A stretch of DNA of 64,000 bases from Pomphorhynchus laevis (taxonomy: Eukaryota; Acanthocephala; Palaeacanthocephala; Echinorhynchida; Pomphorhynchidae), in the NCBI GenBank assembly GCA_012934845.2, contig WNNJ02003044.1, positions 1-64,000 on the forward strand. The letters run 5' to 3'. The number at the start of each line of letters is the position of its first letter. Position 1 is the stretch's first letter. The notes below the pieces were generated by a model. That model worked only from the letters and a program-made list of their open reading frames with translations. It searched no databases and was not told where the DNA came from. Below, one piece after another: positions 22,100-31,740 of the stretch. The translations under genes and the position numbers were made by a program.

Positions 22100-22807
22100 G
22101 ACTTAACAAAAGTTACATGTACTCAACCAGATTGGAAAAATACGTAAATACTAATGATTTTAATTTTAGATCTTTTAAATGTAACAGACAAAATTGTATA
22201 GTTTGTGATGTCATAAATCATAATTAGTGTATTGAAAGTAATACACTAATTGTATTATCCCGTGTGTTGGCGGAGCCGACCCCGCCAATACACGGGATAA
22301 AGGCTAAAGAAAAAGAAGAAGAAGTGTATTGAAAGTAATACAACAAACAAATGTTTTTCATTAAATATTAATAATAATTGTTACTGCAATACCGCAGGTG
22401 TAGTGTATCTTATACAATGTACATGTGGATTGCAATATATAGGAAAAACATATCAAATGTTAAAAACTAGGTTTAGGCAACACATATATAATATACAGCA
22501 TAATAGTCAAACTATATTTCATAAACATATGAGATTAATAGGACATGATATTAAAAACTGTAAATTATTTATTTTAGAACATATTATCGAAGAAAACATT
22601 TCAATATTAAATCAAAAACTATTAGAAAAAGAAGATTTTTGGATTAAAACGCTTAATTCCATGTACCCATTAGGATTGAATGACGTGGTACAAGGAATTG
22701 GCAGAAGTAGTATAGTAAATAATAAACAACTATATTATAATAATCCGGTTAAACGCAAACCAAGAAGTCATGGTGATAAAAGGAATAAAAATACTTACAA
22801 ATATTAA
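22100..22807 (+). mobile_element. Penelope-like element, GIY-YIG endonuclease end
   Basis: The frame runs from a Cys-rich linker (FKCNRQNCIVCDV, 22170-22205) into the nuclease ORF 22403-22807. There VVYLIQCTCGLQYIGKT forms the GIY-YIG core, RFRQH holds the conserved Arg, and LLEKEDFWI holds the metal-binding Glu before YPLGLND. This is the C-terminal domain of canonical PLEs, which nicks target DNA for insertion. It is interrupted by a 77-bp retroposed hairpin (22246-22322). The reverse transcriptase that should precede it is absent, and an N-terminal PLE piece follows at 23090, as expected in head-to-tail PLE arrangements. Confidence 0.85.
22246..22322 (+). mobile_element. Tiny retroposed hairpin (SINE-like) with 20-bp target duplication
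   Basis: A 77-bp insert sits between two identical 20-bp copies of agtgtattgaaagtaataca (22226-22245 and 22323-22342). It contains an 18-bp stem with one mismatch (tatcccgtgtgttggcgg / ccgccaatacacgggata) around an 8-nt loop and ends in aaagaaaaagaagaaga. A long target duplication and an A-rich tail are hallmarks of LINE-driven retroposition. The gggataaaggctaaagaa tail resembles RTE-type 3' ends (inference). Confidence 0.8.
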
Positions 22808-22809
22808 AA

Positions 22810-23035
22810 ATACTCATTTATATTCTTGAGATGTTTTGTAATTGTAAATCTACGGTTCAGCATATGAACGTAGTGATTTAAGTCTAGAAACAATCATAAA
22901 AGGTATAACGATTGAATCAGATAATAAAACTATACATATATCCTGATGTCTTCATACACATATCTTCATATAATATATGAAGACATATATCATATGATAT
23001 ATGCCTTCAGTATGATATACTGATGACTAAGTTTA
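22810..23035 (+). mobile_element. Rearranged PLE junction
   Basis: Downstream of the nuclease, remnants of the PLE N-terminal region (the tatgaacgtagtgatttaag stretch) are fused to palindromic tatatga DNA containing gtcttcatac. The same order of pieces recurs inverted at 44860-45070, so the chimeric junction is older than the two copies. Confidence 0.7.
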
Positions 23036-23089
23036 TTAATAGTAAAAGCTTAAATACATAAAAAATAAACATTTGGAAAACTTATATAT

Positions 23090-23545
23090 TTGATAAAATT
23101 AAAAATAAAATGAAAATAACAAACAATTATAAAAGGAAAAGATAAAATTAATAAAGATATGTATAAAGAACTTACTAAATTAAAGGATAACTATATAATA
23201 ACAACTATTGATAAAGCTAGTAATAACTTTGTCTTCATATGCAAAAAGCTTTATTATGATATACTAATGAAAGAGGTTAATTCTAATGATTTAAATGTAA
23301 ATCCAACATATGAACGTAGTGAGTTGAGTTTAGAAACAATTATTACAAGTCACTGTTCTATAATGGATAAAAAGGGTATAAAGGTTGAATTAGATAATAA
23401 AACTATACCTATATTATATTGGAATCCAAAATTACATAAAAATCCAATAAAACCTAGGTTCATATTTAGTGTTTCTAAATGTACATTGAAATCACTTCCT
23501 GTTTCAATTCATAAAAATAGACTTTATAGAAAATTTAAATTATAG
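23090..23545 (+). mobile_element. Penelope-like element, N-terminal RT region
   Basis: The ORF 23159-23545 reads KLKDNYIITTIDKASNNFV ... ILYWNPKLHKNPIKPRFI, the start of the PLE reverse transcriptase. It belongs to the same family as 41124-41480 and 42179-43138. After the last conserved block (SVSKCTLKSLPVS) it passes directly into the AT-rich repeat at 23525-23690. Confidence 0.8.
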
Positions 23546-23690
23546 AAAATCTAAAAACAATTATTAATTTTATTATTTAATTATTAAATTTTGATTTAGC
23601 ATTATTATGTTTTGTTTATTTTATAATTATATTAAATACGTAGACTCAGTTAACTGATTTAATTTATAATAACTATTTATTTTATATATC
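23525..23690 (+). repeat. AT-rich dispersed repeat (ends tacgtagactcagttarctg)
   Basis: This is a plus-oriented copy of a repeat of about 160-170 bp that also occurs at 25805-25985, 26085-26225, 26470-26640 (minus) and 28205-28400 (plus), with partial copies at 15848-15990, 32955-33020 and 38880-38940. The conserved end contains tcag-ctaa-ctga. Its repeated contact with PLE fragments suggests it is a terminal part of that PLE family or a non-autonomous derivative. Confidence 0.75.
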
Positions 23691-23789
23691 ATTATTTTAA
23701 ATAAATCGACTTATTTATAGCTGACTTATTTTTAAGCTTTATAGAATATTAATTTGTTCATAACTGTGTAAAACATAAATCTAAATTAT

Positions 23790-24290
23790 AAAAAAAGATA
23801 TGAAATATATGCTTCGATATATTGATGATATATGTGTATTTAACTCTAATAATTTTTAACCAATAAGTGAACAATTTTATCCAGGTAGTCTCATTTTTAA
23901 TAAAACAAATATTAATGATAAATAAGGTGTATATCTAGATATGAACATTAAATTAACATTAACTAAAACTACTATTAATTTATATCGTAAAGATGACATA
24001 TTTAAATTTACAAGAAACATATTTTTGCATGAGCATTCATGCATACCATATAATATAAAATATAATACATTAAATAGTGAAATTTTAAGAATTGCAACAA
24101 TATGTAATGATATTGGTATTCTTCAAAATCATTTAAATAATTTAATAGATGCATATTTTAAACTTTGATACTATAAAATAAAACTCTGAAAATAGTAAAA
24201 TATAAAAATCAACAAAATAATAATAAAAATAAATTTAAAATCATTAGCAGAACATTTCATCATAAGAAATACGTCATCATATTTTTCTGT
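23790..24290 (+). mobile_element. Penelope-like element, RT palm and thumb
   Basis: RYIDDICVFNSNNF (about 23815) contains the catalytic YIDD motif. It is followed by NIKLTLTKTTINLYRKDDIF and ILRIATICNDIGILQNHLNN (ORF 23941-24168), then the linker (SKIVKYKNQQNNN type) up to 24240. The text at 24245-24275 (ttcatcataagaaatacgtcatca) is the beginning of the structured repeat seen complete at 28070. Several frame breaks are present. Confidence 0.75.
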
Positions 24291-24522
24291 TTATTTCGTG
24301 TAATTTGTTATTTATTTATTTAATTATTTATTTATTGTATTATCACTTATTGCCACTGCTACCACTTATTGTCAAGCTTAATCATTCAATCCTAGATATG
24401 AACTATCTTATATAAATATATGATATCATATGCTATCTAAGCATGTAAAGCAAACTACAATAAAAGCAAAGTCATGTAAAGCAAAGTTATCCCATTATAA
24501 CGATGCGACCGTTATAGGATTA
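24291..24522. other. AT-rich spacer
   Basis: It contains a short direct repeat (catgtaaagcaaa, twice near 24440-24490). No gene is seen. Confidence 0.4.
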
Positions 24523-24579
24523 GTACACTGGTGCTGATCGGATTCGAACAGAGTTCGAATCCGATCAGTACTAGTGTAC
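24523..24579. repeat. 27-bp inverted repeat with 3-nt loop
   Basis: The arms (ctgatcggattcgaac / gttcgaatccgatcag at the core, extended by gtacact.gt.) match at 25 of 27 positions around aga. The right arm contains gttcgaatcc, which resembles a tRNA T-arm/B-box, but no cloverleaf is present. Confidence 0.8.
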
Positions 24580-24589
24580 GATGTAAGCA

Positions 24590-24758
24590 GATAATAACAT
24601 GTCCAAACATGAAATGTAGATATGAATCAGCAGTGGATGAGACCTACCTAAATAGACTGATTAGTAGCGTCCATCTGTATCAAAACATAAACAATACCTG
24701 TGATTGTAACATGTGTCACAGCCATAAGAATTTCAGCTCACAGATGCAATCAAGTTAA
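24590..24758 (+). CDS. Small Cys-rich ORF (unrecognised)
   Basis: The frame has paired cysteines and histidines (CPNMKC, then DETYLNRLISSVHLY, then CDCNMCHSHKN) and a stop at 24758. It could be a zinc-binding exon or a transposon remnant. It has no identifiable start or partner. Confidence 0.25.
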
Positions 24759-24938
24759 ATTATTAATTCAATATCTGGTTTATTATTAATTATCAGTATA
24801 TTGATATATTTGATAGTCAACAATAGTCAATATTGATCAACAATTTTCGAGTCATCAGTTAGCTACATTTGACAATTTTCGATAGTCAACAGCTATTATC
24901 AGCATGTAAATTGCCCAAAAAAGTTTTTCTGGGTAAAT

Positions 24939-25283
24939 ATGTATAATGCTTTCAATTGCATATTTTACTTGGAGCAGTTGATCAAAAGTGTCAATTGTTT
25001 TTATTTAATATTTAGGACCGCATACTTTACTCTCAAACTTTGTTTAAAAGGACAGAAGCCTTTTTCGAAACTAGAAATTTTGAATTTGAAATTTGAAGAT
25101 TTAAGGATACCAAATACGCTAAGTTTAATAAGCATGAGTTATGAATCAATGTTAAAATGTACTATAAAACATCACAAATTAAATATTCCTATAAATAAAG
25201 TCAAGAAAGAATTTGAAAAGAATGATGTTGTTAAATTGAATTTGAATGAGGAATGCGACGGTGTGATAACATTTAAATTTTAA
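24939..25283 (+). CDS. Unrecognised ORF, 114 aa, truncated by an inverted repeat
   Basis: The charged, coding-like stretch SKLEILNLKFEDLRIPNTLS, KKEFEKNDVVKLNLNEE and ECDGVITFKF ends exactly where the foldback at 25270 begins. The ORF at 25491-25654 on the other side is in the same orientation and similar in composition, so both may be parts of one gene split by the insert. The family is not recognised. Confidence 0.3.
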   Translation: MYNAFNCIFYLEQLIKSVNCFYLIFRTAYFTLKLCLKGQKPFSKLEILNLKFEDLRIPNTLSLISMSYESMLKCTIKHHKLNIPINKVKKEFEKNDVVKLNLNEECDGVITFKF

Positions 25284-25490
25284 GAAAGCTGGCAAAAACC
25301 ATCGCAAATTTTATTTAATTGAATATTTCGATGCCTAGCTGGCATCATCTTCAGCAATTGTAAAGCAGTTTAAACTATCTTGCTAACAACTAATATTTAC
25401 AATTGCTGATGATGATGCCAGCTAGGCATCGAAATATTCAATTAAATAAATTTTGCGATGGTTTTTGCCAGCTTTCTTCAAATTTAAATG
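25270..25490. repeat. Foldback with hammerhead-like core in each arm
   Basis: Arms 25270-25364 and 25397-25490 are almost perfect inverted copies (about 95 bp each) around a 32-bp spacer. On the plus strand the right arm reads CTGATGA, then stem II (GATGCC/GGCATC, loop agcta), then GAAA, then TATTCAATT, which can pair with CAATTG before the core. The left arm carries the same on the minus strand with CTGAAGA, which also fits CUGANGA. This matches PLE-type hammerheads with minimal stem III. An extra T before stem II leaves activity uncertain. Two inverted PLE termini are the simplest origin. Confidence 0.65.
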
Positions 25491-25654
25491 ATGTTGTTGT
25501 TTGTAAATCTGATGTTTTTTTAGTTGTTTTGAGAAAAGCCGAATATTTATTGGACCATTCAGTATTAAATAATTGGTTCAAACGGCTAAAAGGTGATCAA
25601 CTTAAAGAAAACAAGCTGAATATAATAAATTTCTTAGAAAATTTCTTTTTTTAA
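25491..25654 (+). CDS. Unrecognised ORF, 3' part of a possible split gene
   Basis: Directly after the foldback the frame reads NDVVVCKSDVFLVVLRKAEY, LDHSVLNNWFKRLKGDQLKE and ends LENFFF. It is coding-like and alternates charged and hydrophobic residues. See the ORF at 24939-25283. The function is unknown. Confidence 0.3.
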
Positions 25655-25804
25655 TTTCTTTTATAAAAAGGGGAAACTTATCTAATCCATGTTAAATGGG
25701 TTTATTTTAAGGAACTCAAATTGTTTGTACATTTTGCTGAAAGTCCATAAAACAGTCTATGATGCAAGTCCCATTTTTACAAGTTTATCGCGAATATGTT
25801 TTTA

Positions 25805-26640
25805 ATAAATCAAATCAGCTAACTGAGTCTACGTATTGAATATAATTATAAAATAAACAAAACATAATAATGCTAAATCAAAATTTAATAATTAAATAAT
25901 AAAATTAATAATTGCTTTTAGATTTTCTATGATTTAAATCAAGTTAAAATAAAAAATTGAAATTTAAAATAAACGTTATTATTAACGTTTTAATTAAACA
26001 AAACGTTATTATTAACGTTTTTATTATTAACGTTTTAATTAAACAATTAAACAATTGTTTAATTACAAAGTTAAATGATTAAACCAGCTAACTGAGTCTA
26101 CGTATTGTTATATAATTATAAAATAAACAAAACATAATAATGCTAAATCAAAATTTAATAATTAAATAATAAAATTAATAATTGTTTTTAGATTTTTTAT
26201 AATTTAAATTTTCTATAAAGTCTATCGCACAGTGATATGGCAGTAATAGACTGATCAGACGTGTATTACGTCGCTATAGTTGTTTTCGGTTGATAGAAAC
26301 AGCAGTTATAATTTATCCAAATCAGTCGATAGTCTCTTTAATTAATTTTAATTGCAAATACATAGACAAATAGATAAATGCAATAAATATCGAAATATAA
26401 CATATATTTAAAAATCGAATTAGGTGGAAACGTCTACAAATCTAATAATCTAATTCGTCAAAGTATCAAATTAAATCAGCTAACTGAGTCTACGTATTTA
26501 ATATAATTATAAAATAAACAAAACATAATAAATCAAAATTTAATAATTAAATAATAAAATTAATAATTGTTTTAAGATTTTTTATAATTTAAATCAAGTT
26601 AAAATAAAAATTGAAATTTAAAATAAACAATTTTTATGAA
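25805..26640 (-). repeat. Three successive copies of the AT-rich dispersed repeat
   Basis: Copies at 25805-25985, 26085-26225 and 26470-26640 all begin (minus-family end) with cagctaactgagtctacgta and run through aaaacataataatgctaaat and attgtttttagatttt-like text. They share orientation but have different spacers (100 and 245 bp). The short spacers include small direct repeats of aaacgttattattaacgttt near 25980-26040. Confidence 0.8.
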
Positions 26641-26879
26641 TTGACTTTAATTTTTTATTAATAATTTTTTAAAAATTATTACGAATGCTTTTAATAATAA
26701 AAAATATGTTTTTAATAAAAAACAATATGTTTTTAATAATATGAATATGTTTTGTATTATATTTGGCGAATATGTTTAGTATAACATGTTTAGTATAATA
26801 TGTTTAATATAATAAGTTTAGTATAATATGTTTCGTATAATATTTCGCTAACATATTTCGCGAATATGTTTTTTAATAA

Positions 26880-27480
26880 ACTAAGCGATGAAAATTTTTC
26901 TCGTCTGGGAGATAGGATTCTGCTCACAAAACGTATGGAGAATATTGACATCTCTGATAAAATAATGGTTTCACTTGACAAAATCTTTTTCACAAATATC
27001 CCATCTTTAGAGTCTATACGTTAGGCATCTGAATTATTAGTAAAAACGGAATTTGGAACACATTTAAGTTTAATAATTGTGTAACTCAAATTATTTACCA
27101 CGAATATTAATTTTCAATTCGAAGGTGAAATGTGGGAACAAGTTGATTGTTTGTCTATGGCTAATCCCCTAGCCCCAGTGTTGCCGAAATATACATGTGA
27201 AAATGGGAGCTCACACATTTAAAGGATATGTATGCCAATCACACGTGGCTTAGGTATTGGATGATGCTTTTGCTCTTTTGAAGGAACCGCTTGACCCAGA
27301 TTGTTTTTAGAATTGCTAAATAATGTTGATATAAATATTCAGTGTACATTAACGAAGGAAAACTATGGTATGTTATTCTTCCTTTATGTGAAGATAATTT
27401 GTTCTCCTACACACAGTAGAAACTGAGGTTTCCCAAAAAATTGGTAGCTATCCCAATATTGAAAGCTTAGAAAGTAATAT
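26880..27480 (+). mobile_element. Penelope-like element of a second family, RT fragment
   Basis: The plus strand shows IMVSLDKIFFTNIPSLES (about 26970), FEGEMWEQVDCLSMANPLAP (about 27130; equivalent to the DGVAMGSPLAPVLAN block of PLEs) and VDINIQCTLTKENYG (about 27325). The motifs differ from the AT-rich PLE family in this window. Several stops are present. Confidence 0.6.
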
Positions 27481-28069
27481 TCCTATAATATGGAAATTCG
27501 GCACTATCGAAAATTCGATATTAAAATAAAATATTTTTTTTTAATTCTCTCACTAATTAATAACAGACGCTAATGAGTGAACAGCTTACTTATAATATTA
27601 TCTCCATCGTTATTGCATGTTCGGTTATAGTATTTAATGACATCACCATATCTAACTTTTATGCAATTTAGAGATCATTTTAATGTTTGCTTTTAATTTT
27701 TACGTGGTAAGCGAATAAATTGTGGAATCGTGCTTTACTTGAAAAATTAGTTTGTATTTTTGAATAAAATTAGCATAATTAATTAAATTATTAATTTAAT
27801 TTTACATATGATGTAGCAGAGGATATTGTGTCAATCACGATATTTTATTCTTTTTGAATAAGTGTAATGTGAGATTTGAAAAACACAAGTTTATAGTCAA
27901 TAATAATTTATAGTCAATAATTTTGCGTCAATAATACGTATCCAGGTGGGTATATTAATATGCAACAAAACTTGATAAAAAATAAATTTAATTTCTTGAG
28001 CGGAAAATGTTTATAAATGGATAATAAATAATATACTTTGTATTATAATAAGATACTAAATAATCAAAT
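27481..28069. other. AT-rich DNA leading into PLE tail
   Basis: Most of it is featureless AT-rich sequence. From about 27990 (gagcggaaaatgtttataaa, tggataataaataatat) it matches the PLE segment preceding the structured repeat, also seen inverted near 40940-40990. Confidence 0.45.
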
Positions 28070-28171
28070 TCATCAGAGGAAATACGTCCTTAACACGTAT
28101 TTGGCCTCGCTGTTATGCTGGTAGAGGAGTTAGGGGTCGAAACCTGATAGCATAACAGTTCCTCCTGATGA
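28070..28171 (+). repeat. Structured repeat, three-way junction fold (best copy)
   Basis: Outer stem: tcatcagaggaa with ttcctcctgatga (one bulge). Arm 1: aaatacgt (28080-28087) with acgtattt (28095-28102). Arm 2: ctgttatgct (28110-28119) with agcataacag (28149-28158). The loop of arm 2 holds gggtcgaaacc, close to a pol III B box. Related copies lie at 37715-37860, 39350-39475 (plus), 40556-40655 and 40815-40985 (minus), with a partial start at 24245. It follows PLE RT text in several copies, so it is probably part of the PLE 3' region. Confidence 0.65.
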
Positions 28172-28204
28172 TTTCTTATCCTTATTCTGATACATCATCT
28201 GTTA

Positions 28205-28400
28205 TTTATTAGTCAATTCATGAAAATGACTTTTATTTTAAATTTCAATTTTTTTATTTTAACATGATTTAAATTATAGAAAATCTAAAAACAATTATTA
28301 ATTTTATTATTTAATTATTACTTTTTGATTTAGCATTATTATGTTTTGTTTAGTTTATAATTATATTAAATACGTAGACTCAGTTAGCTGATTTGATTAG
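28205..28400 (+). repeat. AT-rich dispersed repeat copy following the structured repeat
   Basis: It starts agtcaattcatgaaaatgac, runs through ttatgttttgtttagttt and ends tacgtagactcagttagctg. Its position directly after the structured repeat, as at 37840-37900, indicates that both belong to one element. Confidence 0.75.
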
Positions 28401-28429
28401 TAAACTATTATTTCAAAACATGGAATGAC

Positions 28430-28945
28430 ATCCATTTAAATGTATAAAAGATGGTATTTATGCAAATTTTCGACATTAAACTAGCGTCGTTATCAAGCAT
28501 CGAAAAAAATCTCAAAATAAAGCAAAAAACTGTATATGTGTAGCTCGAGCTCCAGGTTCGCTAAACATGTAGACAGTTTATAACCGTTAACTTAAGGTTG
28601 CAATGACGTTCAAAACACGCAAAGAGTTCGAGCGAATCTTCATCTTTCCGATCGATGGCAGAATTTTCTTTCTTAATCTTCAACGATTCGAAGATTCGGA
28701 GGTTGTTGACTGAACTATCGTGATTTAATGTCTTTGTATTTACATGGATGAAGTGTGTGGTCAGAATCTTACCGGATTCTTCTTATGGTTGTTGTTTGAT
28801 GGCGCCTTTGTACTTGCGTTGTTTTAATCGATTATCTAATGTTTGGATTGCGTAACCAATGTATTTTGGTTGGCGCTACATTTAGCTTCACTGCATTGAA
28901 TGGGTGCACAACATGTTACTTGTTGGTATCGATTTGCTCAATTTA
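28430..28945 (-). mobile_element. Penelope-like element, GIY-YIG remnant
   Basis: The minus strand reads KYIGYAIQTLDNRLKQRKYK (YIG core and conserved Arg, about 28850), FIHVNTKTLNHDSS, and then IDRKDEDSLEL where PLEs have the conserved Glu. Downstream on the same strand a degenerate hammerhead-like 3' end occurs (CTTGATAACGACG ... GTCGAAAAT, about 28480-28520). Several stops are present. This family is not the AT-rich one. Confidence 0.55.
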
Positions 28946-31300
28946 TATTTTAAATTTCAATTTTTTATTTTAAATTGATAATTTAAATAATTATAAATTT
29001 AATTGAAAACTATTATTAAATAACAATTATTTATTGTTTATAATTATGTTTATTATTTAGTTATTTATTATTTTATTATTTATTATTTATTAATTATTTA
29101 TTTACTATTATTTATCAATATTTTTAATTTGTTTTTAATTCAGTTACCTGATCAGTAGCCTTTTTAAAATGCCATAAAATCAATGCCAGTTGCAGTTAAA
29201 ATGCTAGCATTGTAGCATTTTTAAGAATTTTATTTTTATATATAAAAGAAAATAGTCCTCTTATGAATATATTGATATATTAATATATTGATATATGAAT
29301 ATATGAATATTATGAATATAATATTCATATAATATTCGTTAATATATGAATATATTGATATATAAATATATCAATCGTTATTCTATTAAATTTCTGGTTA
29401 ATAATGAACTTTATAGAAAATCGTTGCTTATAACGATTTTTTATTGTGGGTATGACAATTGATCATTTAAAATTTGATCAAATAAAGATATTTTGTATTT
29501 TGTCCTGCTCTTAAAAAATTATCCCAGAAGCAGAATATTAATTAATTAATTTATATTAATGCTTTTTAAATTAAACCATTTTATAAAATGATATATGTCC
29601 GAACTGAACGTAAAAACGAGCTGTCAGTAAAATACAAATTAAATTAAACACGATTGTTTAAAAAAGCACGATTGTTACATTTCACAAGCAGATCTAACAC
29701 GAAGTCTGATCAGTAAAAATATAGCCAGTCAAAAAATAAAACCATTAATATTTGCCGATTCTACTTTTACTATGATGACTAGATTACGAATCCACTGAAG
29801 GATATTTATTATATAAATAATTATAGTTAATTATTAATTATATTAATTTACATAATATTATGTAAATATAACTTACAAAATAAATAATATCGTCATAATT
29901 CAAATACGACGTTAAACTGAAATTTATGTACTAAAATATCACAAAATATACTATTACACTTTCTGATCTAAAGACGCTAGGTTTTACATAATCTTTTACG
30001 CAGGTCGTTTTAAACGTTTTGCTTTTAAACTTATCTTTAACAATATTTTAAAAACGTGAAAATGATAAACTTACTTTTATGTCTCGACAGATATATAAAA
30101 CATGTTTGGTACTGTATAAGTATTTTGCTTCTAATAAGCTTCTTGGATGTGTACAAACAATTTAAACTTTTACCCGATTGCGGACAATTGTAAATGAGTA
30201 AACCTGTCGAACGTAATGAAGGTATTATATTAAATAAATGTCGACAATAAATCAAATATCTGTGATATATAGGAACTACTAAACATTATCTACCACAGCG
30301 TAAGTCACATTCAACATCACTACGAGAATTTACGTATTTTTACAACAGTTATCATTATAAAACATGACGTCTAACTTTGACACCATAACGCCTTACATTA
30401 AATTTTGAAATTGAAGACAATCTACAAGCTATATATTTAATTTAAAACTAGAATTTACTTAATTATTTAGCCTACTTGAATTGAATATTGCTTAGTCCTT
30501 ACGTGAAGTCATTGGAATATCTTGTTCTCGGAATTTACAACAACATTATATCAATATGATTTTACGCCTAATTTAAACGGTTTATATTGAAACTAACTAG
30601 TCATCTATTAAGAAGTATAAAAAGAAACATTGAATGAAAAACATCGTTTTTCATTCGTTTTTCAAAGGAAATTTACTTTAAATATTATATTTCAAACGTG
30701 ATTTTTGTAACTAATAAAGTTTTTTAAAAAAATATTAATTTTAGATATTAATAATCATGTTTGCAGTATTTATTTGAACTATAATATATTCGAACTTTAA
30801 CGATTTATACAACCGGACTGTGTTGGTCATTTCTGTTGATGTAGGTGTTTGAATAAACGTATTGTGACTGTAACTTCAATATTATTTGAATTTATCTTGC
30901 AAACCCAAAGTACTGGGAAATAGTCAAAAATACCAAAATTTTGATTTTATCATAAATTCACTATTAGCTAACTATTTGTAATTAAATTATCATTAATAAA
31001 TAATAATTAATTATAATTGATTATAAATTAATATTATATATTCATTAATTTTTTAAGTGGCTCATCCAATCACCCTGCTTAAAAGTATTTAGTATTATTA
31101 ATATTTAATAATACTAAATATTATTTACTGTAGATATTATGTACAGTAAATATTATTTACTGTATTATTTACTTATTTATTGTTGCTAATGCAAACAGGC
31201 CGCTTCCAAGTCCACTAAAATAAACAAAAAATTAAAAAATTGATGTGTTTTAAGTACAAACTACGTAGCCAACGTTCTAACGATGAAATTCGAATCTTAT
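28946..31300. other. AT-rich DNA without recognised gene
   Basis: It includes simple atta runs (28980-29150), a small palindromic cluster of atatgaatat repeats (29255-29370) and unremarkable ORF-poor sequence. The 72-residue minus ORF at 30037-30255 has no recognisable features. Confidence 0.5.
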
Positions 31301-31319
31301 TGCTAGCTAAGTTGCATGA

Positions 31320-31740
31320 CTTGGTTTCTCAGTAGAAAGGTGAGAAGCGTGTATTTAAATTTAGTGAGGTTAGGCTGGCAACGAAGTTTAAGGAAAAGAT
31401 AATTCCAAATGAGAGAAGTGCTCTGGAGGACGAATATTCAGCACCGTGCAATTGTAAGTGAAGATATTGATAGGGAGGATAAAGTAAACGAAAAGCGAGA
31501 TATTCAGAGTGATTTAAACTCGATTCTGTACATTGAGCCAATTTAGGTTGATAAGTTTATTGGAGATTGAATTAAAACGCCGGGGTCGAATAAGTATGCG
31601 GGTTGCAGTGCGATGAAAGCAATACAGATGGGCAGTAACATAAGATGGAAGGGGGAGTTTGAGAAAGTTAGATACAATAGTCAAGACAAGGTAGCATGAG
31701 GGAGAAATTATTATTTTTATTATATATAAAAGTATCAATT
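31320..31740 (-). mobile_element. L2/CR1-like LINE C-terminal fragment
   Basis: The minus frames carry LPLPSYVTAHLYCFHRTATR, ILIRPRRFNSISNKLINLNW and LNVQNRV, then (other frame) the tail region with RLLYPPYQYLHLQLH and SSSRALLSFGIIF. This is the conserved region after the RT of L2/CR1-type LINEs. It is 5' truncated and has one frame break. Confidence 0.7.

Noticed and set aside
24545-24570. tRNA gene suggested by gttcgaatcc
   Set aside because: The sequence is one arm of a long palindrome. There is no A box, anticodon arm or acceptor stem.
28070-28171. Structured repeat as a hammerhead ribozyme
   Set aside because: CTGATGA and GAAA occur in it, but the junction lengths and the order of boxes do not fit any of the three hammerhead permutations.
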